From: CAZMGV01 sp964621525 [NCBI: uncultured bacterium]
GTDB lineage: Bacteria; JAGRBM01
DNA: 64,000 nt
Direction of reading: 5' to 3'
NCBI GenBank assembly: GCA_964621525.1
Contig: CAZUMS010000009.1
Span: 1-64,000, forward strand
This document shows positions 42,679 through 51,164 of the stretch, one piece after another (position 1 is the first letter of the stretch; each line of letters starts with the position of its first letter). The notes beneath the pieces were generated by a model. The model was not told where the DNA came from, searched no databases, and saw only the letters and a program-made list of their open reading frames with translations. The position numbers were made by a program, and so were the translations under genes.

Positions 42679-43599
42679 ATGCCACCTGTCATCAATATCC
42701 GCGATCTGGAAAAACGCTTCGGCGACCTTGAGGTCGTGCGCGGAATTTCGTTCGAGATCGAACCCGGCGAGTGCGTGGGACTTCTGGGCCCCAACGGCGC
42801 CGGCAAGACTTCCACGCTCAAGATGCTCACCGGCCAGATGTTCCGCACGGGCGGCGATGTGCACATTCTCGGTCTCGATCCCGAGCGGGCCCCCGAGCAG
42901 GTGAAGGCCCGGCTCGGGGTCGTGAGCCAGGACGATACGACCGACCCGGACCTCACGGTGATCGACAACCTCCGGGTGTTCGCCCGGTATTTCGGCATCC
43001 GCGGGGTGGATGCCTTCGCCCGGGCGAAGGAACTCCTCGAGTTCGTCCACCTCACGGAGAAGTCCGGCGAGAAGATCGACAACCTTTCGGGCGGCATGAA
43101 GCGGCGCCTCCTGATCGCCCGGGCGCTCATCAACGCCCCGGACATCCTGATCCTCGACGAGCCGACGACGGGCCTGGACCCCCAGGCCCGGCACCTGATC
43201 TGGCAGAAGCTCCGGCTGCTGAAGCGCCAGGGCACAACCATGCTGCTCACGACCCACTACATGGAAGAGGCCGAGCAGATCTGCGACCGGATCCTGATCA
43301 TCGACGGCGGCCGCATCCTGGATTCCGGCGCGCCGCGGGATCTCGTCCTCCGCCATGTGGGGGCCGAAGTGGTGGAAGTCCTGCTCGGGGACCGGAGCCC
43401 GCAGCCGGTGCTGGAAAAGCTGGGCCAGCCGCCCCCCCGGCACGAGATCACGAACGACATGCTGTACCTCTATCTGGACGGCGACTCCTCCGCCCTCGTC
43501 GCGCAGATCCGTTCCGCCGGCATCGCGGAGGTGTATCCCCGGCAGGCGACGCTCGAGGACGTGTTCCTCAAGATCGCGGGAAGGGAGCTGTCCGAATGA
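42679..43599 (+). CDS. ABC transporter ATP-binding protein (NodI-like)
   Basis: 306 residues. Walker A GPNGAGKTS, the signature NLSGGMKRRL, Walker B LILDEPTTGLDP and the switch His in TTHYMEEAEQI are complete. LTVIDNLRVFARYFGI and the C-terminal extension are typical of NodI and related ABC-2 exporters of lipo-oligosaccharides or drugs. The next gene, a NodJ-like permease, overlaps its stop. With sugar-modifying genes nearby, glycolipid or polysaccharide export is a reasonable guess. Confidence 0.88.
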   Translation: MPPVINIRDLEKRFGDLEVVRGISFEIEPGECVGLLGPNGAGKTSTLKMLTGQMFRTGGDVHILGLDPERAPEQVKARLGVVSQDDTTDPDLTVIDNLRVFARYFGIRGVDAFARAKELLEFVHLTEKSGEKIDNLSGGMKRRLLIARALINAPDILILDEPTTGLDPQARHLIWQKLRLLKRQGTTMLLTTHYMEEAEQICDRILIIDGGRILDSGAPRDLVLRHVGAEVVEVLLGDRSPQPVLEKLGQPPPRHEITNDMLYLYLDGDSSALVAQIRSAGIAEVYPRQATLEDVFLKIAGRELSE

Positions 43600-44381
43600 C
43601 GCATCTCTTCTCCCTGCCCGGCATCGGGCCCCGCACGTTCACCGTCTGGGACCGGAACCGGATCGTCTGGGCGCAGGGCGCCTGGGTATCGACCATCTTC
43701 GGCGAACTGATGGAGCCGATCCTCTACATCTTCGCTTTCGGCTACGGCCTCGGCTCCATGGTCCCGGACGTGGGCGGCGTGCCCTACATCAGTTTCATCG
43801 TACCGGGGGCGCTCGCCATGAGCGTCATGTATTCGGCCTCGTTCGAGTGCACCTACGGCTCGTTCACGCGAATGTCCCGGCAGAAAACCTACGAGGCCAT
43901 CATGCTGACGCCCGTGGCACTGGAGGAAGTCGTCGCGGGCGACATCTTCTGGGGCGCGACGAAGGGCCTCATCGGCGGGTTCTTCGTGGTGCTCGTCGTG
44001 GCGGTGGCGGGTCTTGCCGGCCATTTCTCCATCGTGCTGGCGGTGCCGTTCGCCCTCGTCGTGGGGCTCACGTTCGCCTCCATGGCCCAGCTCATGACTT
44101 CCCTCGCGAAGAACTACGATTTCTTCACCTACTACTACACCGTGGTCCTGACGCCGTTCTGGCTCCTGTCGGGAGCGTTCTTCCCGCTGGAGCAGCTGGG
44201 GCCGTTCTGGCACGCCGTCGGGAAGTTCCTTCCGCTGTACCATGCAGTGTCGGCTTTCCGGCTGCTCGCCCAGGGGGATCCCGGCCTTCCGGTCGTGAAC
44301 CACATGCTCTGGCTGCTGCTCTACGCCTATGTGGCGTTCGCCCTGTCGATCAACCTGATCCGTACCCGGATCATCAAATAG
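43596..44381 (+). CDS. ABC-2 type permease (NodJ-like)
   Basis: 261 residues with six hydrophobic helices. Conserved pieces are the N-terminal amphipathic WDRNRIVWAQGAW, then FGYGLGSMV, the cytoplasmic MSRQKTYEAIMLTPV and the periplasmic LLSGAFFPLEQL, as in NodJ/ABC2 membrane proteins. The ATG at 43596 overlaps the ATPase stop (ATGA), so the two halves are made together. The cargo is not known. Confidence 0.88.
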   Translation: MTHLFSLPGIGPRTFTVWDRNRIVWAQGAWVSTIFGELMEPILYIFAFGYGLGSMVPDVGGVPYISFIVPGALAMSVMYSASFECTYGSFTRMSRQKTYEAIMLTPVALEEVVAGDIFWGATKGLIGGFFVVLVVAVAGLAGHFSIVLAVPFALVVGLTFASMAQLMTSLAKNYDFFTYYYTVVLTPFWLLSGAFFPLEQLGPFWHAVGKFLPLYHAVSAFRLLAQGDPGLPVVNHMLWLLLYAYVAFALSINLIRTRIIK

Positions 44382-44442
44382 GAGCGGCGGGATCCGCGGG
44401 CCCCGGCTATACTGCGGGCTCCAGATCACCGAAAGGCGGCCC

Positions 44443-45591
44443 ATGGCGGAGCTTCCTCCCATCCGGATCCCCTTCAACCGGCCGACCTACGTGGATGGCG
44501 CGAACCGGGCCATGCTCGACGCGATCCGGGGTGGGCACACGGCGGGCGGCGGCCCGTATGGCCTGCGGTGCGAGGAAATCCTCGGCAGGATGGCCGGCCG
44601 TCCGGTGCTGCTCGTCAGCAGCTGCACGCACGCGCTCGAAATGGCGGCGCTGCTCCTCGAGATCCGTCCGGGGGACGAGGTGATCGTGCCGTCGTTCACC
44701 TTCGTCTCGACGGCCAACGCCTTCGCCCTGCGCGGGGCGAAGCTCCGGTTCGCCGACTGCGACAGTTTCGGCAACGTCGATCTCTCCCAGGTGGAGCGGC
44801 TCCTGTCCGCCCGGACCCGGGCGGTGGTGCCGGTCCATTACGGCGGCAACTCCTGTGACATGGACCGGCTTCTCGCGCTCTGCGGCGAGCGGAAGATCCC
44901 CGTGGTGGAGGATGCCGCCCAGAGCGCCGGGGCCGGGTACAAGGGGCGGCCCCTGGGCGCGCTCGGGACGCTCGGCTGCTACAGTTTTCATGAAACGAAG
45001 AACCTCGTGGCGGGCGAGGGCGGCGGCCTCACGGCGGCTCCCGGTCCTCTGCTGGACCGGGCGCACCACCTGAGGGACAAGGGGACGAACCGGCGCGAGT
45101 TCCGCAGCGGCCTCGCCGACAAGTACACCTGGGTCGATCTCGGGTCGAGCTGGGTCATGTCGGACCTGAACGCCGCCTACCTTTCCGCCCAGCTCGACTG
45201 CCTGGAGGCGATCGCCCGGCGGCGGTCGGAGATCTGGAACCGGTACGCCAGCGAGCTCGACGCCCCGGCGCGGCGTGCAGGCGTCAGCTGTCTGAAAGTG
45301 CCAGCCCACAACGAACCGAACCATCACCTGTTCGCGCTGATCCTCAAAGACCTGGCGCAGCGGGACCGGTTCATCCTGTTCATGCGGGAGCGCGGAATCC
45401 TGACCCCGTTCCATTACGTGTCCCTCCACAGTTCTCCCTTCGGCCGGGCGTATCACGAGGGCGGTTCCCCGCTGCCCATGACCGAACGGCTTTCGGACTG
45501 CCTCGTGCGGCTGCCCCTGTTCTACAACCTGTCGGAAGCGGAGCAGGGCGAGGTGATCGCCGCCGCTTCGGAATTTCTGGCGAAAGACTGA
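44443..45591 (+). CDS. DegT/DnrJ-type sugar aminotransferase (WecE-like)
   Basis: 382 residues. The PLP lysine is in SFHETKNLVAGEGG, preceded by VEDAAQSAGAGYKGRPLG and DEVIVPSFTFVSTANAF. The second-half stretch RDKGTNRREF and DKYTWVDLGSSWVMSDLNAA is very close to WecE, which aminates dTDP-4-keto-6-deoxyglucose. It therefore probably makes a dTDP-4-amino-4,6-dideoxysugar. A formyltransferase gene converges just 18 bases away, suggesting an N-formylated end product. Confidence 0.85.
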   Translation: MAELPPIRIPFNRPTYVDGANRAMLDAIRGGHTAGGGPYGLRCEEILGRMAGRPVLLVSSCTHALEMAALLLEIRPGDEVIVPSFTFVSTANAFALRGAKLRFADCDSFGNVDLSQVERLLSARTRAVVPVHYGGNSCDMDRLLALCGERKIPVVEDAAQSAGAGYKGRPLGALGTLGCYSFHETKNLVAGEGGGLTAAPGPLLDRAHHLRDKGTNRREFRSGLADKYTWVDLGSSWVMSDLNAAYLSAQLDCLEAIARRRSEIWNRYASELDAPARRAGVSCLKVPAHNEPNHHLFALILKDLAQRDRFILFMRERGILTPFHYVSLHSSPFGRAYHEGGSPLPMTERLSDCLVRLPLFYNLSEAEQGEVIAAASEFLAKD

Positions 45592-45609
45592 GCAGGAACC
45601 GGCGGCGGT

Positions 45610-46512
45610 TCAGCCGAGCCGCTCGCCCGGACGGGGCGGAGCATTCTCCCCGTTTTCCAGCCCGAACTCCGTGACGAGCAGCGAGCCGTCGCCGGCGGCG
45701 ACCGTGAACCCGCCCGGTCCCGATGCCGTCACCGTGCCCGGCGGCGCCGCCGGTACAGGTGCAGCTGCCGGTTTTGCTTCCCACAGGGTGAGCTTTCGCC
45801 CCTGATAAAGCGTCCAGGCTCCGGGATAGGGCCGGGTCACGGCCCGCACGAGATCGAAGATCCGGCGGGCGGGGCCGTCCCACCGGATGCGGTTATCCTC
45901 CGGCGTCCGGCGCGGGAAATAGCTCGCCTGCGAATGATCCTGCGGGGCGGTTTTCACGGTCCCCGACATGAGGGCGGGCAGGTTCCGGTCCAGAAGGTCC
46001 AGATACGCCTCCGTCACCCGGTCGAACACCGGGCCGATGGTCTCGCCGGGGCCGATGGGCACCGCCGCCTGGTCCGCGATCTCCCCTTCGTCCACCCGCT
46101 CGGCCATGCGGAACAGGGTGACCCCGGTTTCGCGCTCGCCGTTCGCGATGGCCCAGACCGTGGGTGAGAACCCCCGGTAACGGGGGAGCAGCGAATCGTG
46201 GAACACCCACGCCCCGAGCGGGCAGCGTTCGTAGACGGCGGGCGGGATCAGGTACCGCCAGTTCACCGCCATCAGGAGGTCCGGCGGCTCTGCGGCGATC
46301 AGCGCACCGGCTTCGCCGGAGTCCAGTTTCGTCCCTTCGGCAAAAAGGGCGCCGGCGTTGAGGGCCGTCTCCCGGATCCGGTCGAGGTACGGCGGCTCCA
46401 CGGCAGTTTCGCGAAAGCTGACGACGGCAAGGGAGCCGGCCGGCACCCCCGGGGCGATCCGTTCCAGGACCCTGAGACCGCGCCGGGTCGCACAGCAGAG
46501 GACGATCCGCAC
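45610..46512 (-). CDS. Sugar N-formyltransferase (methionyl-tRNA formyltransferase-like)
   Basis: 300 residues with a GTG start. The catalytic Asn-His-Asp triad is readable: Asn in MAVNWRYLIP, His in FHDSLLPRYRG and Asp in VDEGEI. After the N10-formyl-THF domain comes a C-terminal domain of about 90 residues. Family members formylate UDP- or dTDP-4-amino sugars (ArnA, VioF types). The place next to a WecE-like aminotransferase makes a dTDP-4-formamido sugar the likeliest product. It starts three bases after the stop of the GT2 gene upstream. Confidence 0.75.
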   Translation of the reverse strand: MRIVLCCATRRGLRVLERIAPGVPAGSLAVVSFRETAVEPPYLDRIRETALNAGALFAEGTKLDSGEAGALIAAEPPDLLMAVNWRYLIPPAVYERCPLGAWVFHDSLLPRYRGFSPTVWAIANGERETGVTLFRMAERVDEGEIADQAAVPIGPGETIGPVFDRVTEAYLDLLDRNLPALMSGTVKTAPQDHSQASYFPRRTPEDNRIRWDGPARRIFDLVRAVTRPYPGAWTLYQGRKLTLWEAKPAAAPVPAAPPGTVTASGPGGFTVAAGDGSLLVTEFGLENGENAPPRPGERLG

Positions 46513-46515
46513 GGG

Positions 46516-47466
46516 TCAGGTTTCTTCGCGCTTCAGGTAGGCAGGCTTGCCCATGATCCGGAAATGCATCCGGGCGATGTATTCGCCGATCATGCCGAGG
46601 GCGAAAAGCTGCACGCCCGAAAAGACGAGGACCGTCACCGCCAGGAAGGCGAAGCCCGGCACCACCCGTCCGAAGAAGACGAGCCCGGCGAGGACGTAGA
46701 CCATCAGCAGGAACCCGACGCCCATAAACAGGAACCCGGCCCCGCTCGCCACCTGGAGCGGCAGCGAGCTGAAGCCGGTCGCCATGTTCATGGCGTGGCT
46801 GAACAGCTTCCGGAACGTGTAGTTCGACGTGCCGATGGTCCTCGGGTCGTGACGGACCGCCCGGTGGGTGAACCTGGCCGTGCCCCAGGTGAGCAGCACG
46901 TCGATGGAGACGAACGGCGAATCGTAGTCCCGGAACGCCTCGCGAAGGCGCGTGCGGAAGACCCGGAACGCGCTCACGCTCCGGGCGCTCTCCACCCCCA
47001 TGGCCGCCTGGAGCGTGATCTTCGTGATCTGGGACGCGAGGTCCCGGAACAGTCCGTGCTGCTCCGCCTCGGGGCGGCCGTAGACCACGTCCACGTCCGG
47101 TTTCAGCAGTTCCAGCAGCTTCGGTACTTCCTCCGGCGGGTGCTGGAGGTCGTCGTCCATCGTGACGGTCACGTCGAACGACGCCGCCCGGAGCCCGCAG
47201 AGCAGGGCGTTGTGCTGCCCGTAGTTCCGCGAGAGATCGATGCCCCGGACGAAGGGGTGGGCCTTCACGAGCTTCAGGATTTCATCCCAGCTCCCGTCCC
47301 GGCTGCCGTCGTTCACGAGGATCACCTCGAATTCGGGCGCCGAGGCCCGGAGCATGGGCTCCAGCCGGGGCACGAGCAGCGGCAGCGACCCGGCGCTGTT
47401 ATATACCGGGATCACGACGGACAGGCCGCGCCGGAGCGCGGGAGGGCTGGAGGGGATTTCCGGCAT
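46516..47466 (-). CDS. Membrane glycosyltransferase family 2 (GtrB/ArnC-like)
   Basis: 316 residues from the ATG at 47466. The GT-A domain starts LSVVIPVYNSAGSLPLLV with NDGSRDGS and MDDDLQHPP. Two C-terminal membrane helices (FLFMGVGFLLMVYVLAGLV and the next hydrophobic stretch) are of the DPM/GtrB/ArnC type. Such enzymes put a sugar onto undecaprenyl phosphate. With the formyltransferase it suggests a lipid-linked formylated amino sugar. A GTG at 47571 would extend it by 35 residues. A promoter and a repeat array lie 120-200 bases upstream. Confidence 0.82.
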   Translation of the reverse strand: MPEIPSSPPALRRGLSVVIPVYNSAGSLPLLVPRLEPMLRASAPEFEVILVNDGSRDGSWDEILKLVKAHPFVRGIDLSRNYGQHNALLCGLRAASFDVTVTMDDDLQHPPEEVPKLLELLKPDVDVVYGRPEAEQHGLFRDLASQITKITLQAAMGVESARSVSAFRVFRTRLREAFRDYDSPFVSIDVLLTWGTARFTHRAVRHDPRTIGTSNYTFRKLFSHAMNMATGFSSLPLQVASGAGFLFMGVGFLLMVYVLAGLVFFGRVVPGFAFLAVTVLVFSGVQLFALGMIGEYIARMHFRIMGKPAYLKREET

Positions 47467-47587
47467 CGGTCCGAAGCGTAGCCAATGGGGCCGAAGCTTG
47501 GCGAACCGCCCGCCAGACACCTGCGCCCGGCTTCCGGCTCCCCGATTTCGGGGGCGGAACTCCGGGCGCACTTCCGAGCTATGAGAA

Positions 47588-47614
47588 AGAATAGCACACG
47601 ATTTCCGGGATCAA
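47588..47614 (-). promoter_or_regulatory. Candidate promoter for the GT2-formyltransferase pair
   Basis: On the minus strand, TTGATC (47609-47614) and an extended -10 TGC-TATTCT (TATTCT at 47588-47593) with 15 bases between boxes. The spacing is short but the TG extension compensates. The next gene downstream is the GT2 at 47466. The phased repeats sit directly upstream of its -35. Confidence 0.4.
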
Positions 47615-47624
47615 GGGGGGGAGG

Positions 47625-47665
47625 GGGCAAATGGAACATAATGGCGCATAATGGCCGCAAATGGA
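47625..47665. repeat. Four 10-bp-phased ATGG repeats
   Basis: ATGG occurs at 47631, 47641, 47651 and 47661, exactly ten bases apart, each preceded by CAA or ATA. Read on the other strand the units are TCCATTTGCG, GCCATTATGC, GCCATTATGT and TCCATTTGCC. One helical turn per unit would place a protein on one face of the DNA. It stands next to a G-rich run (47615-47627) and just upstream of the minus-strand promoter. Confidence 0.6.
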
Positions 47666-47670
47666 CCCCT

Positions 47671-47984
47671 CGAAATGACATCTTTGGTAACAGGGAAAAA
47701 CGATTCTCAACGTCTTAAATGGTGCGGCGCAGGTAGTTGATTCCATTCAGGAACTTCCGGAACGACCCCCGAAACCGGGTCCCCCTTAACACCTCTCCGA
47801 AAAAACCTTGTTGCAAGGAACATTCAAAATGGTTTCGGCTGTCCTTCCGCCGGAATCGCGAGCGGAATCAGGGAGTTGAATGGGGTCGTGCCGAAAAACG
47901 GCACATTAAAAAACGGGTGCTTTACACGTTAAATGATGGGCGTACGTTCAGAAAACCGGGGTTGACGGCATCCTCGGTCCGTCC
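47671..47984. other. Non-coding AT-richer region with small hairpins
   Basis: No convincing gene. A hairpin CCTTG-TTG-CAAGG (47806-47818) is followed on the minus strand by T6, so it may be a weak minus-strand terminator. A perfect GTGCCG-A5-CGGCAC hairpin lies at 47888-47904. The stretch separates the divergent glycan genes from the cobalamin riboswitch. Confidence 0.4.
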
Positions 47985-48013
47985 TTGAACCCGCTCCGGG
48001 GGGCCGGTATAGA
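47985..48013 (+). promoter_or_regulatory. Candidate promoter of the cobalamin riboswitch transcript
   Basis: TTGAAC (47985-47990) and TATAGA (48008-48013) with a 17-base spacer. A start about seven bases later would fall at the first base of the riboswitch P1 stem (48020). A better -35 match, TTGACG at 47962, has no good -10. Confidence 0.4.
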
Positions 48014-48200
48014 CGCCATCAGGTTCTGGCCCGAGGGAAGCCGGTGTGAGTCCGGCACGGGGCCGCCACTGTCAGCGGTGAAGAGCCCGCTCCCCCGATC
48101 GACGCCACTGGCCGCCTGCGCGGCCGGGAAGGCGGGGAGCGGACCCGGACGAAGGTCCGGCGCCGCAAGTCAGGAAACCTCGCCGGAACCTGTCGAATCG
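48011..48200 (+). promoter_or_regulatory. Cobalamin (adenosylcobalamin-type) riboswitch
   Basis: The conserved core is plain: GAGGGAAGCCGGTG, GAGTCCGGCACGG, the GCCGCCACTGT box at 48063-48072 and a closing AGTCAGGAAAC at 48168-48178. The P1 arms CAGGTTC (48020-48026) and GAACCTG (48186-48192) pair perfectly. Ligand binding would reduce expression of the btuF-btuC-btuD genes that follow, probably at the ribosome site at about 48327. No clear terminator hairpin with a T tract is seen, so control of translation is more likely. Confidence 0.93.
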
Positions 48201-48338
48201 GCGTGTCTCCCCGGGCATCGGGAGCGTTCGCCGGGACCGGTCACGGGCCGCGTGTGAATCTGCGCGGACCGCTTTGCCGTCCCCGGACCTTCGTTCCCGC
48301 TCTCCGGTTGCCGCCGGTTCCTCCGGAGGAACCCGTTC

Positions 48339-49307
48339 TTGCGTACGCTCGCCCTCATCCTGCTGGTTCTCGCGGCCGCCGTGCTGGTCTGGCCATCGGG
48401 GCGCGTGCGGAGCGAACTCCTCGGCCTGAGGCCGCTCGCCTCCAGCCGGATCGAGGGGGACGCCTATCCCCGCGTGCTGGTGGACCCCGTGGGCCGCCGG
48501 ATGGAGATTCCGGCGAAGCCCCGCCGCGTCGTCTCCATGATTCTTTCCGGGGACGAGATCCTCGCCGATCTCGGCGTGCTGGACCGGGTGAAGGGGCTCA
48601 CTTATTTCGCGGCCGATCCGGTGTCGTCGAACTGCGCCGGGAAAGTCCCGAAGGAACTGGCCTTCGTGGACGACAACCTGGAGCAGGTGCTCTCGCTCGA
48701 GCCGGATCTTCTGCTGGTGGCGGGCTACACGGAGGCCGGGTTCACCCGCACGCTGGCGGCGGCGGGAATCCCGCTTCTCTACCTTGGCGGCTACTACAGC
48801 TTCGCCGACATACAGGAGAACATCCGCCTGATCGCCGCCGCCGTGGGCGAGCCGGAGCGAGGCCGCGAACTCGCCGGGAACATGGAGCGCCGCATCGCCG
48901 CCGTGGAGGAACGGGTTCGCGGCCTCAGCCGGCCCCGGGTGCTTTTCCTCATGGAAGGCACCGGCACCCACGGCCGCCACACGTCGGTGGACGCGGTGAT
49001 CGGGGCGGCCGGCGGCATCAACATCGCTTCGACAGAGGCCGGTGTCGAGGGGATGCAGCGGCTCTCGCTCGAAGCGGCCATCGCGCTGGACCCCGAGGTG
49101 ATCCTCGTGACCCGGTACACCGGCGGCCCGGACGAGTCCGTCACGGACCGGTATCTGAAAAGCCGGGACTGGCAGGACGTTCAGGCGGTGAAAACCCGCC
49201 GCGTGTATTCGGTGCCGGACCGCTCGCTGATCAACGTGTCCCACTATCTCGCAGATGGCGTCGAGCAGGTCGCGCGGGCGCTCCACCCGGAGGCGTTCGG
49301 CTCATGA
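48339..49307 (+). CDS. btuF: Cobalamin ABC transporter substrate-binding protein
   Basis: 322 residues from a TTG at 48339, preceded by a strong CGGAGGAA site. An N-terminal hydrophobic segment (LALILLVLAAAVLV) is the signal or anchor. The periplasmic-binding fold follows with RRVVSMILSGDEILADLG and a long spanning helix, ending in the VKTRRVYSVPD strand common to BtuF/FhuD proteins. The ligand is cobalamin, inferred from the riboswitch in front. It overlaps btuC by four bases. No outer-membrane BtuB is in the window. Confidence 0.85.
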   Translation: MRTLALILLVLAAAVLVWPSGRVRSELLGLRPLASSRIEGDAYPRVLVDPVGRRMEIPAKPRRVVSMILSGDEILADLGVLDRVKGLTYFAADPVSSNCAGKVPKELAFVDDNLEQVLSLEPDLLLVAGYTEAGFTRTLAAAGIPLLYLGGYYSFADIQENIRLIAAAVGEPERGRELAGNMERRIAAVEERVRGLSRPRVLFLMEGTGTHGRHTSVDAVIGAAGGINIASTEAGVEGMQRLSLEAAIALDPEVILVTRYTGGPDESVTDRYLKSRDWQDVQAVKTRRVYSVPDRSLINVSHYLADGVEQVARALHPEAFGS

Positions 49308-50344
49308 GGCGCGGGCAGTTCTGGATTCTGGCGGGCCTTGCGGCCGCCTTTCTCGCCGCCTGTGCAGGCGCGATGATGGGCCCGTCGGAAATCCCGCCCG
49401 GGCATATCTTCGGCATGGTTCTGAAGGCGCTCGGTCTCAGCGGCTCCGGCGGAGACGTCGCGTGGAAGGCCTGGCAGGAGACCGTGGTGATGGATGTCCG
49501 GCTCCCCCGGACCGTGCTGGGGCTGCTCGTGGGCGGCGGGCTCGCCATGTCGGGGGCGGCCATGCAGGGGTTCTTCCGGAATCCGCTCGCCGAGCCCGGT
49601 ATCGTGGGCGTTTCGTCGGGGGCGGCTTTCGGCGGGGTTGCCGCGATCTACCTCGGCCTCTCGGCCCAGTCGCCGTGGCTGCTTCCGTGCTTCACGTTCC
49701 TGGGCGGAATGGCGGCGACCTGGACCGTCTACGCCGTGACGGCGCGGCAGGGCCGGATGGAACCGGGCACGCTGCTCCTCGCCGGGGTGGCTCTCAGCGT
49801 CCTGTTCGTCGCCCTGACGTCGTTCGTCATTTCCGCCTCGCTGGCCAACTGGCAGGTGGCGTCCGAGATCCTGAACTGGACCATGGGCGGCCTCGCCGGG
49901 CGCGGCTGGGACCACGTGAAGCTCGCCGCCCCGGTGGTGCTCGCGGGTTCGGCGGCGATCCTCGTGCATGCGCGGGACCTCGATGCCCTCGTCCTCGGCG
50001 AATCGCAGGCGCTCTCGGTGGGCGTCGATGTGCCCGCCGTGCGGCGGAACCTGATCGCCGCCACCGCCGCCGTGACCGGAGCGACCGTCGCTGTCGCGGG
50101 GCCCATCGGGTTCGTGGGGCTCGTGGTTCCCCACGTCCTGCGGCTTCTCCTCGGGCCCGGCCATCGGTGGCTGCTCCCCGCCTCGGGGCTGTTCGGTGCG
50201 GCGTTCCTCGTGAGCGCGGACCTGGGCTGCCGGATCATCGCCCGCCCCGAGGAAACCCAGCTCGGCATCGTCACGGCGCTCACGGGCGCGCCGCTGTTCG
50301 TTTACCTGCTGCTCCGCAAGCGGAGCCCGTTCCGCCAGGACTGA
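49304..50344 (+). CDS. btuC: Cobalamin ABC transporter permease
   Basis: 346 residues, FecCD/BtuC family, with about nine to ten membrane helices. The signature stretches VRLPRTVLGLLVGGGLAMSG, FRNPLAEPGIVGVSSGAA, VAGPIGFVGLVVPHVLR and the C-terminal TALTGAPLFVYLL are all present. It forms the membrane channel of the BtuCDF importer. The ATG at 49304 overlaps the btuF stop. The longer upstream frame to 48203 is only a shadow of btuF. Confidence 0.9.
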   Translation: MRRGQFWILAGLAAAFLAACAGAMMGPSEIPPGHIFGMVLKALGLSGSGGDVAWKAWQETVVMDVRLPRTVLGLLVGGGLAMSGAAMQGFFRNPLAEPGIVGVSSGAAFGGVAAIYLGLSAQSPWLLPCFTFLGGMAATWTVYAVTARQGRMEPGTLLLAGVALSVLFVALTSFVISASLANWQVASEILNWTMGGLAGRGWDHVKLAAPVVLAGSAAILVHARDLDALVLGESQALSVGVDVPAVRRNLIAATAAVTGATVAVAGPIGFVGLVVPHVLRLLLGPGHRWLLPASGLFGAAFLVSADLGCRIIARPEETQLGIVTALTGAPLFVYLLLRKRSPFRQD

Positions 50345-50360
50345 AGGGGAAAGGACCGGG

Positions 50361-51164
50361 ATGAACCTGCTCGATTTCGACGGCGTGTCGTTCGCCTACC
50401 CCGGCCGCCCGGTGCTGAAGGACGTGAGCTTCGGCGTGGGGCCGGGGGAGATCGTCGGTCTCGCGGGCCCCAACGGCAGCGGCAAGTCGACGCTGCTGCT
50501 TCTCGGCATCGGCGCCCTGAAGGCGAATGGCGGCACCGTCCGGCTCGGCGGGGCTCCGGTGGCGGCGCTGGACCGCCGCGAGATCGCCCGGCGCGCCGCG
50601 TATGTCCCGCAGGAAGTGTCCGTTCCGTTCTCGTTCTCCGTACGGGAGATCGTGGAGATGGGCCGCTTTCCCCATCTCGGCCGGTTCCAGCCGGAAGGCG
50701 CCGCCGACGTGGAGGCCGTCCGGCGGGCGCTTGAAGCGACGGAGACGGCTGGGCTTGCGGAGCGGCCCGTGAACGAGCTTTCGGGCGGCGAGCGCCAGCG
50801 GGTGTTTCTCGCCAGGGCCATGGCGCAGGAGCCCGCGCTCTACGTGCTGGACGAGCCGACCGCGAACCTCGATCTCGTGCACCAGCTCGAGGCGATGCTG
50901 CTGGTCCGCTGGCTGGCCGCGCAGGGCAAGGGCGTCATCGTCGCCCTGCACGACCTTTCGCTGGCCTCCCGGTTCTGCCACCGGATCGTCCTGCTTTCGG
51001 AGGGCACGGTCGCCGCACAGGGGCGTCCGGCGGAGGTCGTCACGGAAGAAAACCTCGCCCGCCATTTCGGCATCCGGGCGAAGGTATCGGAGGGCGAAGC
51101 AAGCGAGGGGCTTCGCATCGTGCCGGTGGAGCCGGTCGCGAAGGGCCGGATCCCGTCAGCCTAG
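50361..51164 (+). CDS. btuD: Cobalamin ABC transporter ATP-binding protein
   Basis: 267 residues. Walker A GPNGSGKST, the signature ELSGGERQRVFLARAMAQEP, Walker B LYVLDEPTANLD and the switch His in VALHDLSLASRF. It powers the BtuFCD importer. AAGGGGAAAGGA gives a good ribosome site. The stop overlaps the end of the convergent HD-domain gene by nine bases. The riboswitch upstream of the whole operon sets its regulation. Confidence 0.92.
   Translation: MNLLDFDGVSFAYPGRPVLKDVSFGVGPGEIVGLAGPNGSGKSTLLLLGIGALKANGGTVRLGGAPVAALDRREIARRAAYVPQEVSVPFSFSVREIVEMGRFPHLGRFQPEGAADVEAVRRALEATETAGLAERPVNELSGGERQRVFLARAMAQEPALYVLDEPTANLDLVHQLEAMLLVRWLAAQGKGVIVALHDLSLASRFCHRIVLLSEGTVAAQGRPAEVVTEENLARHFGIRAKVSEGEASEGLRIVPVEPVAKGRIPSA

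Noticed and set aside
39993-43250. A 1085-codon minus-strand frame opposite the MBL-CNBD and NodI-like genes
   Set aside because: It is antisense to two well-supported genes, has no domain-like sequence, and is explained by the high GC of codon third positions.
48203-50344. A single 713-residue protein covering btuF and btuC
   Set aside because: The first half is the wrong frame of btuF; only the part from 49304 is BtuC, with an ATGA overlap.
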